This document shows, in pieces, positions 43,317-54,960 of a DNA stretch of 64,000 bases; position 1 is the stretch's first letter, and each line of letters starts with the position of its first letter. Made by a program: the position numbers and the translations under genes. This DNA is from Schistocephalus solidus. Its lineage: Eukaryota; Platyhelminthes; Cestoda; Diphyllobothriidea; Diphyllobothriidae. The DNA lies in contig WEDG01002127.1 in NCBI GenBank assembly GCA_017591395.1, forward strand, positions 1 to 64,000. Direction: 5' to 3'. A model generated the notes under the pieces. That model worked only from the letters and a program-made list of their open reading frames with translations. It did no database searches and had not been told where the DNA came from.

Positions 43317-44181
43317 TCATTCAGTCAGAGGGCAACCTTTAAAAATAACAGTTTGTGGCAGCCTTACTGGTCCAAAACACATGTAACGATACCTAGGAGG
43401 TGAGAAATCCATTAGCCCTGTTGAACTCCACGCCGAAATAGTGTCTAAGTTCGAATGAATTTGTTCTAGGCATTTTTCGGCCGTAGAGTAAGAGAAGGAA
43501 TACATGCATTTTGGGCTATTAGAATAAATATAAGATTGAGCATGTTTAACTATCGATGAAAGATAATTTACGGAAATCAAGAACAACAAAGGACCTAGCA
43601 CGGTTCCTGGAAGGACACCACTCACAAACGGGGTAGCACTTGCTTATGAGGACCCCACCTAAACGTTTCGTTTTCGATCAGATAAGTATGATCAAATAAA
43701 GTCAGTCAGGTGACTACGAAATCCTATAGCCTCTAGTTTAGCTATAAGTCGTCTATGAGGCACTTTATCGAATGATTTCCTAAGATCAAAATAGTTAACA
43801 CCTTCAGATAGATAATCATTACGAAGAGAGGTTAGTAGATTTAGAATAAACATTTGGCAGGTTTCACAAGATTGGTCAGGTAAAAAACCATGTTGGAAAG
43901 AGTTGAGAATTTGATTACTTGTGCAAAAAGCCATCATTTATTTTGCAATTAGATTTTTTAAAGAGTTAAGCAAGAGAGGCCGTTTTATGAACTCCGCGAT
44001 AGTTACGAATGTCAGAGCGGGAACTAGATTTAAAAACTGGCATTAAAATAGAAGTTTTCCAATAATCGGGGAAGAAATCTTTTTCGAGAAATACTGAGAA
44101 TAATTTGCTTACTAAAGGTGGAAAATCTCTCAACTGTTTAATAAGTGAGTTTGAAATGTTATCAGTTCTAACCGAATGCAA
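43317..44181 (-). pseudogene. Group-B LINE reverse transcriptase
   Basis: Pieces in order: NSLIKQLRDFPPLVSKLFSV and DYWKTSILMPVFKSSSRSDI (44,181-43,966), FQHGFLPDQSCETCQMFILN and DLRKSFDKVPHRRLIAKLEA (43,937-43,692), SGVLPGTVLGPLLFLISVNY and SYIYSNSPKCMYSF (43,625-43,317). The catalytic Asp pair is lost (SNS). Confidence 0.87.
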
Positions 44182-45075
44182 TTTTTAGGTGAGCTATTTC
44201 TTTTTGAATGCTTGCAGGCGATAAATTAATGATTGTAAAATGTGGCCTTGAATTGGAAAGCAGAGGAATTGATGGTGTGAGGCTAGTTTCAATGGTAAAG
44301 TGGTTTTCAAAAAATGAATTTAGCAGTAGAGTAGGGTGTATTTGAATTAAAAATCTTAAGCTGTATAAAAGCCTGGATATTTTCTGTAAGGCTCTGCAAT
44401 AGCTCATAAAAACGTTTGGATCTTTGATTGAAAATATGCTATGCCAATCTAGAGTGCTTGCTAAATTATTTATCAATTCATGGTTTATGTTAGAAAAGTC
44501 GAGGTTATTGCATTTTACCTCAGGCTTTGTAGAAAGGGTGACTGGAAAACAACAGTGAATTAGTGCGTAATCACTTGTGAATAGATCATGATGGAAATTC
44601 ATAAAGAGAGGGTGGACATCATTTTTAAAAATTAAACTTGAAATGGGGCATGTTTAAAAATTTGATAGTATCGACCAATTTTTTGAAGTTTTGGCGGAAA
44701 GGAATTTGCCTGCCAGTCAATGTCTGGCAGATTAAAATTGCCTACGATTATTTTGACATCAGATTGAGGCTCTGCAATTTTTTTAACTAGTTCACAGAGC
44801 TCGCTTTCATTGTCAAAATAACACGGAGGATTATAGACACAACCAGGTACCACTTTGTCATTGTGCGGGAGGATGACTACGAAAAAGCATACACTTCCAG
44901 TAAAGGACGAAATGCTCAGCTGCCAGGGGAAATGTACAAAGGAGGACTTAATATAAAGAAGGCAACCACCACCACGTTTTTCAGCTTGGTTTTGCCGGTA
45001 AAAATTGTAATTATATATAGCGAGCGTTGAATCGGAAAAAGAAGAATGAGCCCAGGATTCAGGGATGCATAGCAC
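44168..45075 (-). pseudogene. Group-B LINE endonuclease and linker
   Basis: 45,075-44,632 gives MLCIPESWAHSSFSDSTLAI, the catalytic Glu context, then EKRGGGCLLYIKSSF, CVYNPPCYFDNESEL and KIIVGNFNLPDIDW (GDFN changed to GNFN). 44,602-44,168 continues with FTSDYALIHCCF (the SDH block changed to SDY) and the linker before RT. Two active-site residues are altered, so it is inactive. Confidence 0.87.
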
Positions 45076-45501
45076 ATCTGGGTCAACCTCAAAAGCTATT
45101 GTTCTAAGCTATGCCATCTTATTTACGACTGATCTCGCATTGAGTGAAAATAAACTGAGCGTATTCCTGAGCTGCAGGTTACTCTCATCAGTATTTATTA
45201 AAACGGAAGATTTGGTGGTGGCGAAGAAAACTGGAAAGAAGAAGCAATATGTGGAAAAAAATTGCTCTGGTCTACAATTTTTCGAAATTTGACTGTTGAG
45301 AGAACTGAAAAAATTGAATGTAAGCCAAGGAAGGGAAGGCTATATTGGGGATTTGGGAAGATAGGGTAGGAACGAAAAAAGATATCGAGGTAAGATAGCA
45401 TACATTGGCGGAAAATGTGATTAAATGATTTCGAAAAACTCTTAACATAATTAGAAAACTTAATTATTTAGGGATTTTGACTTTTTTGGTTGGGAAAAAT
45501 G

Positions 45502-45798
45502 CTAACGTGAGCTTTTATATCTGTTGTTGTGCTGAGGTGTTAGCAAGTTTCCCATCGGTAATGACATTACTGATTTTGACGCCTGGCTTAGCATGTTACT
45601 CAGATTTTTTGGGGTTTTCTCAGGTTTACTAAATTTGACAGAAATAGCAGGCGTTGTTTGCTTGGGAGGGGAAAGAAGTGGCGTTCGCACGCTTTCATTC
45701 GAACCAGGAACAATGTGAACGGGTGAAGATTCAAGTGGAATTGAAATTCCTGTTGATCCGGAGGGCCGTGGGCTTGCATTAGCTCGAAGGCTAACCAC
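45502..45798 (-). pseudogene. Group-B LINE ORF1 fragment, Pro/Ser-rich
   Basis: A 98-codon minus frame rich in Pro, Ser and Thr (SIPLESSPVHIVPG, LLSPPKQTTPAISVKFSKPE). It lies just upstream of the endonuclease of the same element, and its composition resembles the ORF at 60,677-60,997 in the same position of the related LINE. The ORF1 assignment rests on position and composition, not on a recognisable domain. Confidence 0.5.
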
Positions 45799-45891
45799 TG
45801 AGATAACTTTTGGTATTGACGATGTAGACCTAGGCTTCTTATTTGCTAATGAGTTTGAAACCCAACGTTCGATTGCACATTTACAGTCAAT

Positions 45892-46712
45892 TTAATATTT
45901 TGGACCTTTAAAATATTTTAAATTCAATGTTTAACATAACTTCGAATGCGTTTTAACGGTTATAGAAGAAACTTTGTAGAAGAAGTGTAGAGCCCGAAAA
46001 CTTTTGCAAGGCTGCCTTTAAGTCATCATGTTGTGTGAGTCGTATTTTTTCATGTATTGTATCATCAAGCATTCGTTTAAAATCAGAAATGCTGTCAGCT
46101 GTAACCGTCTTGCTTGGTAACCAGTTCCAAGGTTGTACCACGCGTTGTCTGAATTAAACATTTCTGAGGTTCAATTGCGTGCGTTCGCTATTTTCCTGTT
46201 ACGCAGATGCGTTGTGCAGGCAAACTCGAAGAAATCCTCCTCTCCGGAATTAATTATGGCCCCGGATAATCTGGAATTTCAATAAGTTAAGCTTTTTTAA
46301 ACACTCTTATTACGGTACAGCCTTAGGACCGTCGACCATCTTCGATGCTCTCCGTTGTACCTGTTCGAGGAAGTCAACCTCTTTCTCCATCCACGGTATT
46401 CAGGCAGGTATTCCATAAGCTAAAAGACTTTCCAAAGAGATCGGAGGGAATATTTTAAACGCACGTCAGATCAAATGCAGCGTACATGTTGCCGTCTGAA
46501 CTGTTTTCTAATAGAATTCTGAGGGCATCAAATTTGCAGGTGTCCACATGCCCAGATCTTTGTGTTTCCACATCTTTTAATGCAATACCATTAATAAAGT
46601 ACTGGTGTTTCCCAAATACTTTTCAACCGGCGCTTATGTATATTTTATATTTTGAGGGGTTACAGTCATTGCCCTTGATGACCCTATTAAAGTAAAGTTG
46701 TCATTGCGTGTG
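45892..46712 (-). mobile_element. 5'-truncated group-A LINE with 10-bp target duplication
   Basis: Near duplicate of 46,800-47,540: RT C-terminus (46,141-45,953: SISDFKRMLDDTIHE) and the preceding VQRR region in broken frames. TACAGTCAAT occurs at 45,882-45,891 and again at 46,713-46,722, immediately outside the two edges. That is what a LINE insertion leaves. Confidence 0.72.
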
Positions 46713-46850
46713 TACAGTCAATATAAAAAAATGGTGTACAGTTAAAAATGTTTGAGTCAAAGCATAACATAAATTAAAATGCATTTTCAAAGCCACAGGC
46801 GAAAGATTGTGGAAGAAAAGTAGAGCCCGAAAGATTTTAAAAGGCTGGTT

Positions 46851-47457
46851 TTAATTAATCATGATGTGACAGTCGTCTTTTGTCAAATATAATGCCATCA
46901 AGCCTTCTTTTAAAATCAGTAATGCTGTCAGAGGTAACCTTCTCGCTTGGTAACGAGTTCCAATGTCGTACCACTCGTTGGCTGAAACAAAATTTTCAGA
47001 GGTTAAATCGCGTGCGTTCGCTATTAACCTTGTAAGGATGATCAAGCAGATGAGTTGTGCAGGCAAAGTCGAAGAAATCCACCGATCTCAGGGAGGAATC
47101 ATGGCCCCGGATAATCCGGAATGTCCAGAGCAGGCTACACCGTAAGTGCCTGTAGGAAAGAGGTAATAAGTCAAGCTTTTTCAATCTGTCTTGGTACGGT
47201 AAAGTCTTAAGACCTTCAACCATCTCCGTTCCTCTCCGTTGCACCTGGTCGAGGAGGTCAACATCTTTCTTCATTCACAGTATCCAGGCTGGTATTCCGT
47301 AATCTAAATGCGGTCTCACAAAGACGCCATAGACTTTTCCGAAGAGATCAGGGGGAAATATTTTAAACGCACGTTTGATCCAATGTAGTGTACATGTTGC
47401 CTTCTGGACTGCTTTCTTAGAGTGTTCTGAGGGCATCAAATTCGCAGTTGTCCGCAT
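46851..47457 (-). pseudogene. LINE RT C-terminal domain, group A
   Basis: Three overlapping minus frames: TLHWIKRAFKIFPPDLFGKV and FVRPHLDYGIPAW (47,457-47,275), LLDQVQRRGTEMVEGLKTLP and RLKKLDLLPLSYRHLR (47,274-46,996), and NEWYDIGTRYQARRLPLTAL (47,066-46,851). They match 12,000-12,500 of the better copy. Confidence 0.82.
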
Positions 47458-48051
47458 GTCCAGATCTTTTTTTTGTTTCTATCTCTTTTAATGCAGTGCC
47501 AATAATAAAGTACTGGTGTCTCAGAGATACTTTTCGACCGGCGCTTATGTGTAGGATCACGCACTTGGATACATTAAACTTAAGAAGCCACCTAGCCGAC
47601 CAGGCACTTAGTTTGTCGATATTCTATTGTAATCCTTTTGCGTCATCAGTGCAGCTGACTTCAGTCCATATTTTAATGTCATCTGCAAACATGACAGCTT
47701 CACAATCTAGGTCATTAAGACAGTCGTTCACGTAGATTAGGAAGAGAAGGGGGCCCAAAATAGAACCCTGTGGAACACCACTTTCACGTTTGCCCATTCT
47801 GAGTTAGAGTTTCCAACAAAAACACTCTGTACTCTGTAAGACAAGAAACTCTTGATCCAATTCAAAAGTTTTCCTTGAATTCCTACGTTCCAAATCTTCT
47901 GTAAAAGAAGCCCGTGTGGTACACTATCAAAGGCCTTTTTGAAGTCAAAAAATACAACATCTACTGCATGACCCTTATCTGTGGCCTTTGTCCATTTCTG
48001 GTGCGACTGAAGGACACCCGTGAGACAGTAACGTCCTGGACGGAAGCCGTG

Positions 48052-48912
48052 TTAGGCATCGCATAGGATTTGGTTGTTTTCCAGATAGCGCATTAAATGC
48101 CTCTTGATAATACGTTCCATTATTTTACACGCTATGCAAGTTAAACTGAGAGGGCGGTAATTTTCACAGTCGAGTCGTGAACCTCCTTTATAGATTGGGG
48201 CGATGAATGCGCACTTCCATTCTTCCGGGAGTTTGCTTTCTTCAGAGGAATTTTGGAATATGATGGACAGTGGTACACACAGTTCGTTAGCAAGTTCTCG
48301 AAGTGCTAATGCAGGAATTCTATCCGGCGCAGGTGACTTGGCAGGCTTTATACGGAGTAATTTGGTTTTAACTACGGTCGGTGCAAAGTCTAGGTCTAGG
48401 TCTACTGTTGTGGATGAGGAGGAGGTGGAGGAGTAAGGGAAAGGGGGGGTACACATTTGTTGACAAACTGGTTGAATAGCAGCAAAATTATTAGGCTCTC
48501 TGGTGAAGCCGGTCTGGGAGAATTTTGAAAGAAGGGATGCTTTAACCTGGTCGTCGGTCTCCAGTTTTCCATCTGCATACCTAAGGGCAGGAATCATTTC
48601 CTGAATTCTCTTTGTACTCCGTATGTAGCCATATAGCATTTTGGGGTGTTCCAACGATTTTTGCAGTATGTTTAGTTCAAAATTCCTCCGCAGCTTAGTA
48701 GCCTCACATTTACAAACGTTGGGTTGCTGCTTATATTCCCGTAAGTGAGCATCGGAGCCAGTTTGTCTGTTACGCCTCCAGAAGTGATTTCTTTTTTGGA
48801 AGAGGCCTGCAAGTTTGAGTTTATCCACTTTGGGCGGTTTGTGGTTGTCTTTCTCCTGAGAGGACAGTTGAGGTAAGCAATCCTTTTCAATAACGAACTC
48901 AATGTCATCCAA
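48052..48912 (-). pseudogene. LINE linker and RT fingers, group A, 286 codons open
   Basis: MLYGYIRSTKRIQEMIPALR, a serine run before TVDLDLDFAPTVVKTKLL, APDRIPALALRELANELCVP, EEWKCAFIAPIYKGGSRLDC, ENYRPLSLTCIACKIMERII, then ILCDA-stop. The next codons read HGFRPGRYC, showing the stop is a mutation. Downstream frames supply the KAFDSVPH and FADD motifs. Confidence 0.9.
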
Positions 48913-49003
48913 TCTTTATTGGTTTCACCATGTTGTTCTGTTTCCCAGGATATCTCTGACAATTGTCTTCTCATAAGTGAGTATTCCCCCTTCCAAATGT
49001 TTC

Positions 49004-49730
49004 TTACCCAAGTATCGGGTAAATTTGGTTTGTAAACAGTGAGTACTCGAAGCACAGCGTAATGTGATCACTTGACCCTAATGGCGGTCGATCCTGTAGG
49101 TCTAGCACATTTTCCTCATCTCGGGTAAAAATCAGGTCAAGAAAGTTTGACTGTTGTCCTTCTCTTGTCCGTGTTCCGAAGGTGACGTACTGAGAGAGAA
49201 GTTTGTCTGTTGCCCAGTGTAGTAGTTTGTGGTTGAAGTTATCTGGCATTCCCTGCGCAGTCCATGTTTTCCAGTCAATATCAGGAGCGTTAAAATCCCC
49301 AACAATGAGGACATCTTTCTTCTCGCTGGCTTTGTAGAGTTCCGTTATGAGAATGAGATCCTGATCGGAAGTCTGATGAGGTGAACAGTTCACAACCGAT
49401 ATCGTCAGTGGTCTGGAATACTTAGCAGATATATTAATGCTTAAAAATTCCACATCGCGTAATGGAATATGATGTCAGCCATTGCGGTCAGCTTGCGAGT
49501 GACATAAACTATGACTCCTCCTCCTCGACTTGGTCTATCTCTCCTGAAGTGCTGATATCCTCTGAGTGATATTTCGGAATCAGTAATTTTTGCAGTAAGC
49601 CACGTTTCAGTGAAAGCCATAACGTCTGGTTTAATTTCGTCAACAACGTTTCTTAGGTCGTCCAGCTTGTTGAATAGGATTTGTACATTTGCAAGATGAC
49701 TTTCAATGATCGATTCGTTGGGGAGACCCA
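49004..49730 (-). pseudogene. LINE endonuclease, group A
   Basis: The minus strand shows LANVQILFNKLDDLRNVVD, AFTETWLTAKITDSEISLRG (about 49,690-49,570), a frameshift near 49,470, then EFLSINISAKYSRPLTISVV, DVLIVGDFNAPDIDWKTW and PLGSSDHITL (49,453-49,004). Catalytic Glu, Asp-Asn and Asp-His are all kept; only the frame is broken. Confidence 0.9.
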
Positions 49731-49965
49731 GCCTTCATTGTACAGGTTTTAGCCACAGGAACGATACATTTATCTGGACTATTTGACCATCTTTGATTTT
49801 CAGCCGTTTCTCTCCTCTGCCAATTCTCTCCATCAATTCTTTCCGCAGTTCCCTCATTTTCAGCCGTTCCCTCGGCTCATAGCTCGGCTGAAAAAACACT
49901 TGTTTGTGCGATCCCCGTAAGGTCCTTCTTCCTCCTAGCAGAAGTGCTGCCTGGGTTTCATTTTC

Positions 49966-50445
49966 TTAAATAAGTTTTAGAGGCCTTGGAGATATTCTCA
50001 AGTCGCGGCTGGGGTCTGCTTTGCCTAGTCGGAAAGCTTTTTGCACGGTGTAAATGTCCCCTTTCTTCAGGACTGCACTAGAATATTCATGAAAAAGATT
50101 TAGATCGTGTGTCACTCGTTCCTTCGGAATGCAGGACGTGGATTCTGGGATATTTCGTTTCTCATCGATCTTTCGTTTACGATTTATGAGCGAGGTCCTA
50201 ATTTGCCCGCCCATGCTAGGTTGGGAGTTCACAGAGGTGTCGTTACTCGTGGATGCTGGCACGGTGGTAATTTCCCCTTTCTTCAGGACTGCACTAGGAT
50301 GTTCATGAAGAAGATCTAGATCGGGTATCACACGTTCCTTCGAAATGCAGGACGTGGATTCTGGGACACCCCTTATTTCGATATTTCGTTTACGATTTAT
50401 GGGCGAGGTCCTAATTTGCCTGCCCTCTATAGGGTGGGAGTTCAC
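49966..50445 (-). pseudogene. LINE ORF1 fragment with internal tandem duplication
   Basis: A 159-codon minus frame. Two units of roughly 65-70 residues are in tandem: the first has QIRTSPINRKRNIEIRGVPE and HPSAVLKKGEI, the second QIRTSLINRKRKIDEKRN and YSSAVLKKGDI. The second continues into QKAFRLGKAD and SPRPLKLI, the RRM-like block of group-A ORF1. The duplication keeps the frame open. The ORF1 is 5'-truncated at 50,456, where another LINE fragment abuts. Confidence 0.75.
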
Positions 50446-50456
50446 AGAGGTGGCGT

Positions 50457-51330
50457 AGGATCACACACTTGGATACATTGAACTTAAGAAGCAACCTGGC
50501 CGATCAGGCACTTAGTTTGTCGATATTCTATTGTTACCCTTTTGCCTGGTCAGTGCAGCTGACTTCAGTATATATTTTAAGTTCATCTGCGAAAATGAAA
50601 GCTTAACAATCTAGGTCATTTAGACCGACGTTCACGTATATTATGAAGAGTAGTGGGCCCAAAACACAACCCTGTGGGACACCACTTTCTAATTTTGCCC
50701 ATTCTGAGCTCGAATTTCCAACAACAACTCTCTGTACTCTGAAAACAAAAGCCTTGATCCAATTGAAAATTTTTCCTCGAATTCCTACGTCCCAAATCTT
50801 TGGTAAAAGAAGCCTGTCTGGTACGCTATCAAAGGTCTTCTTCTAGTCAAAAATATGACATCTGCTGGATATCCCTTATCCGTGGCTTTTGCCCATTTCT
50901 CAAGGAACTGAAGAGCACTTGTGAGACAGGAATGTCTTTGATGGAACCCGCTTTGGGCATCGCATAAGATTTTGATGTTTTCCAGATAGCGCATTAAATT
51001 CATCTTGATATTATGCTCCATTATTTTACACGCTATGCCTTGAAAACTGACAGGGCGGTAATTTTTACAGTCCAGTCGTGAACATGTTTTATAGATCGGG
51101 CGATGAATGCACACTTCCATTCTTCCGGGAGTTCGCTTTCTTCAAAGGACTTTTGAAAGATGGTGGACAGGGGTTGGGACAGTGCGTTAGCAAGTTCTCG
51201 AAGTGCTAATGCTGGAATTCTATCCGGTACAGGTCACTTGGCAGGCTTTATATGGAGTAATTTGGCCCTAAATATGGTCGGTGAAAAGTCTAGGACCACT
51301 GCTGTGGAGGAGGAGAAGAAGAGAATATTT
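50457..51330 (-). mobile_element. Group-A LINE RT fragment
   Basis: Minus-strand near-copy of the RT fingers-palm region at about 47,560-48,380. The frame 51,120-50,785 has SRLDCKNYRPVSFQGIACKI and the FHQRHSCLTSALQFLEKW string. The fragment ends abruptly at about 50,457 within the VSKCVILH coding region, the same place where the deletion copy at 41,430 resumes. Confidence 0.8.
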
Positions 51331-51371
51331 TTGCACCCTTTGCTGTTTACTTAAAATGATTTATAAATCAA

Positions 51372-52450
51372 ATGCATTTGCATATAATTCTAAGTGGTAT
51401 TGAAAACACAGATGCTCACCATTCATCTGCACGGGAACAAATGGATACCCCGGTCGTCAGAAAAACTCTGGTTGAAGAGACATGTGGTGACGCACCTAAC
51501 TATTCCGCCAAATTCACACGGAAATCTGATAAACAATATTGTATCCAAACAGAAAAGGATGGCAAAGACAGATATTCTTTTGCCACTTTTTCTCCTGTCA
51601 AGTGGTCAAAAAGCCTGATAACACTAATTAATGTCACCTACGAGGACAAAAATTGCATGGGGTGTCTAAGTATCCTACAGGAATTCTGATTGATTGAGAA
51701 AGAGATAGGTAACTTGAAACAAGAAATGTCCGATCTAAAAGAGCCGGTTCATTGTTCAGTCAGCAAAAGAACACCCGTAACAACGAAAATTCCATAAAAA
51801 GAAATGCATAATGCAAATATGGCATCCTCAAGCATATCTAATCTGGAGCTGCAAGATCTTGCGTCTAAAGAGCTCACTAAATCAGTAGACATTTCACTCC
51901 TTCGAAAGGTAGATCAAAACCGGCTCATGACCCTTACCATTTTCATCCAGCTCAGACAGAACCAGTAATGCTCTGGATACACAAACATATGCTGCATCGT
52001 TGCTAGATGATACAACGACGTTCAACGTTGAAAAACTCGTCAAATGTGAAGAACCAAAGTGGAAGAAGTCGAAGTCCATTACTCTAATTGCAAAGGAACT
52101 GGTCGAACATGACCTCGATATCTTTGGAGCATACTCAAATGCCCTTCTTTAAGATGGAGAATACATTATCGTGAACAAAGCTTTCTGATTAGAGAAAGTG
52201 AGTGTTTTACATTAAAATCATCACCAAGGCCTCTTAAAATTATTCTTGAAAATGGCGTTCAGGCTTCACACCTCCTAGAATGGAGAATGGTTCTCCGTAG
52301 CTCACACCGGTTTGTGTTTTTTTCCAGCTGTATTACGAACTGACGGAAAGGCACAAAATGAGGATGCTGAAAACTGAACTGAAAAGGAGAACCGAACAGG
52401 GGGGAAATGGCTACAAATAAAGGATGAGGAAATAAAAGGGCTGAAGAGGT
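51372..52450 (+). pseudogene. LINE ORF1 protein, group A, with Cys motif
   Basis: The frame 51,372-51,689 ends LINVTYEDKNCMGCLSILQE before TGA and continues EKEIGNLKQEMSDLK, a CxxC followed by a coiled-coil-like stretch. Further on KKSKSITLIAKELVEHDLDI and VNKAF, ASPRPLKIILENG, and TELKRRTEQGGNGYK give the RRM-like blocks. The N-terminal motif matches VGYEDKSCSECSN at about 23,090. It is broken by several stops. Confidence 0.65.
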
Positions 52451-52607
52451 CTTTCTTGTGGCAGACCCCGTGCATCATTAAGGCGGGTCCTCACGGAGAC
52501 GGAGAATTCTAAATACGAAGTACCCAACTGTACAGAGCTCGTATAACAAAGAAAAGGCACTCAAAAACGCGGTTGAAGACCACTCCTCAGAACTCAGTGT
52601 AGGCGGG

Positions 52608-53390
52608 ATGGACATCAGTTTGTCTCGGAAAACATTGAAAAACTCGAGCATTCAATCGCACGAGATGAGCAGAAGTCTATATGGAGGTGTTACCCAGTCT
52701 AAATTGAGATGTTTGTATACCAATGCTCAAAGTCTCCTTTCGAAAATAAACGAAATCAAGGCAATAGTCTCAGACCGAATCCCCGATGTCGTTGCTATCA
52801 TGGAAACGTGGCTCAAAGGTGCACTCGCAGATAGCAAGGTTTCGATAGATGGATACCAGTCCTGTCGCAGAGACCTAGAAAAAAGACAAGGAAGTGGAGT
52901 GGCCGTATACGTTCGGAGAGGAATCTCAGCAGTTGAAGGAGCGCACGCCCCCTTCCTTGAATATGAATTTCTCTGGATAAAGATAATAAAGAATTCTTTG
53001 CAAAATCTACAATTCTTGACGATCTACAGACAACAAAAAAATTCCAAGTACAGCTGATAAGTCACTCCTTTAGTTGGTCAACGAAGAAGCCGGTCACTAG
53101 GAGGTGCTTATTGCTAGAGATTTCAGTGCATCTAGAGTACACTGGATAAAGCTGACAGGACACTTTGCCAACTTCCTTCGGCCGCAAAGCCAATGGATCT
53201 CACTCTCGACCAACCTCTGGCACAGAAGATTATCTTACCAACGAGATTTAGAGAGAACTAGAGAGCCAATTACCTTGACCTAGTATTTACGAAGGACTCA
53301 TCTAACATTGATGAAATGTATTCTTTTGCACCTCTCGGCAAAAGTGATCATACTACGCTGCTGTGTGATTACCCGCATTATTCTCAGTGC
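52608..53390 (+). pseudogene. LINE endonuclease, group A
   Basis: The frame 52,608-53,057 has LRCLYTNAQSLLSKINEIKA and IMETWLKGALADSKVSIDGY (the usual TETWL reads METWL), then GVAVYVRRG. Later pieces in shifted frames give the NYLDLVFTKDSSNID-type block and LGKSDHTTLL at about 53,335-53,360. The Asp-Asn block near 53,120 is decayed (ARDFSAS). Confidence 0.87.
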
Positions 53391-53869
53391 CAGTGGAGAA
53401 CGGAAAACAAGAGAATTATATGAAAGGCTGATTTAACGTGATGACGAACGACCAGATGTCCATGAAATGGGATTGTTTGCTCGAAGGGAATCCAGACGAT
53501 GACCTAAGATATTTTAAGGCGATCTCACTGGAGCTGATTTAGTGCTATTGTTCAGTGAAGGTACACAAGAACTAGTCGCCCTGCATGGTTAACAGGAAAA
53601 CTTAACAGGTAGTTCAGGTAGAAAAACATGGAACGTATTTAGGGAAACAGGGGCAGCAATACATCTCAAGTAATTTCGTCAGCCACGACATCCTGTCAAA
53701 TTATTGATTCATCAGGCAAGGAAGAACAATGAATCAAGAGTTATCCAGCAGGCTCAAAATAAGCCTTTTATTTTATTTCTTTAAATCAATAGAAGGTTAT
53801 AAAACAAGGACTCAGTCGCAGTAGTTATGGATGGGAATTGTGTATGTCATTTAAAATGGTGATAAAGCC

Positions 53870-54960
53870 GAGCACTTGGGTCGGATCTTTGCCTCCATAT
53901 TCACTAGAGAAAATGAGCTTCAACTTAACAATATCAACTGTGCTGATGTAAATGCCGGTCCAGTGCTTCAATATATACTCTTTCTGGCATCTCTCATGGA
54001 ACGAGAATGGCAAAATCTCAAAGAAGCATAGTCATCTGGTCTGGCAACGTTCTTGAAAGAACTGGCAGGCAAACTCTCCAAACAACTAGCGCATATATTC
54101 AATTCGTCATTTGAATTGGAGAGACTTTCATCCATATGGAAGGCAGCAACTGCATTCCTGGTATACAAGAGTGGGCTCGATCTAATGTCAAAAATTATGG
54201 GCCTGTCAGCCTTACCTCCATTTGCTGTAAAATAATGTAATCTAAAATCAAGAAGGCGACAATGAATTTCCTGGAGGAACACAGATTACTCTGAGAACTC
54301 CACAGAGCAGTGGACTTGCGCATTGGACGAAGATGGTAGGGTTGACGTTATCTTCACTGATTTCAATTAGGCGGTTGGAAGTGTCCCACGCAAACTTCTC
54401 ATCTACAAATTATATGAAATTGAAATAAGAGGAATGCTGCTGACATGGATCGCAGATTTTCGTACAGGAAGATTGAAAACGGTGTGCATCGATACCTCGA
54501 AGGCAACAAGGGTTGCAGCGCGGTCATGTCTGCAGACGATGTTAAATTGTGGAAATCCGTCAGATCTGAGGCCAATAGGCACGCATTTCAAGAGAGTCTC
54601 AACCATCTTTGCAGCTGGTCTGCTCGTTGGCTCTTACATTTTAACTTTGGGAATTGTGTGTTCCTATGATCCATACCAGAAAGACCAGTGAGGAGGATGA
54701 TTCCTCCTAAGACCTTCTCGATGGGCAGTCCCTTTCAATTGTTGAGAAACAGAAAGACCTAAGTGTTCTAATAAATGCCTTACTCAAACCATCTTCATAG
54801 TGCTTAAAGGCAGCGTAACCCGCGAGCAGTTCTTATTTGCGCTCAGTCGTGGATTTGTGCAGATTTATAAGGCCCTATTCTGACAAACCTACGGGCCATT
54901 TGTTTGATCTCTTTTGGAGTATGCCGTCCAGACCTGTGGTCCGTGGTTTAAAAAGGATTA
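53870..54960 (+). pseudogene. LINE reverse transcriptase, group A, deleted palm segment
   Basis: Pieces: LKELAGKLSKQLAHIFNSSF (54,053-54,120), MLLTWIADFRTGRLKTVCID (54,434-54,495), and after an ~80-base loss SADDVKLWKSVRSEANRHAF and SLNHLCSWSARWLLHFNFGN (54,445-54,669 frame). The RT Asp pair is present, but the SGVPQGSVLGPLLF block is gone. Confidence 0.85.

Larger units (their letters stand above)
41556..45880 (-). mobile_element. Group-B LINE, near full length but decayed
   Basis: Reading the minus strand: ORF1 (45,798-45,502), endonuclease (45,075-44,640), linker (44,602-44,168), RT (44,181-43,317), C-terminus (43,080-42,880 and 42,060-41,850) and 3' UTR to about 41,556. An ~0.82-kb insert lies at 42,061-42,882. 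Every coding block has frameshifts, and the catalytic YADD equivalent reads YSNS. It is closely related to 14,949-16,030, 31,500-33,260 and 60,660-63,800. Confidence 0.85.
46745..50456 (-). mobile_element. Group-A LINE, most of the element, minus strand
   Basis: Order on the minus strand: ORF1 with an internal duplication (50,445-49,966), endonuclease (about 49,730-49,004), RT (48,912-47,460) and C-terminus (47,457-46,851). The catalytic MFADDIKIW is readable at about 47,695-47,665 on the minus strand. Breaks: a frameshift near 49,470, another near 49,010, and TAA at 48,052. The 286-codon piece 48,912-48,052 is the longest intact part. Confidence 0.88.

Noticed and set aside
51300..52600. A CRISPR-like or other spaced repeat array in the dense LINE region
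   Set aside because: The similarities are long element copies in both orientations, not short regularly spaced repeats. The genome is also eukaryotic.
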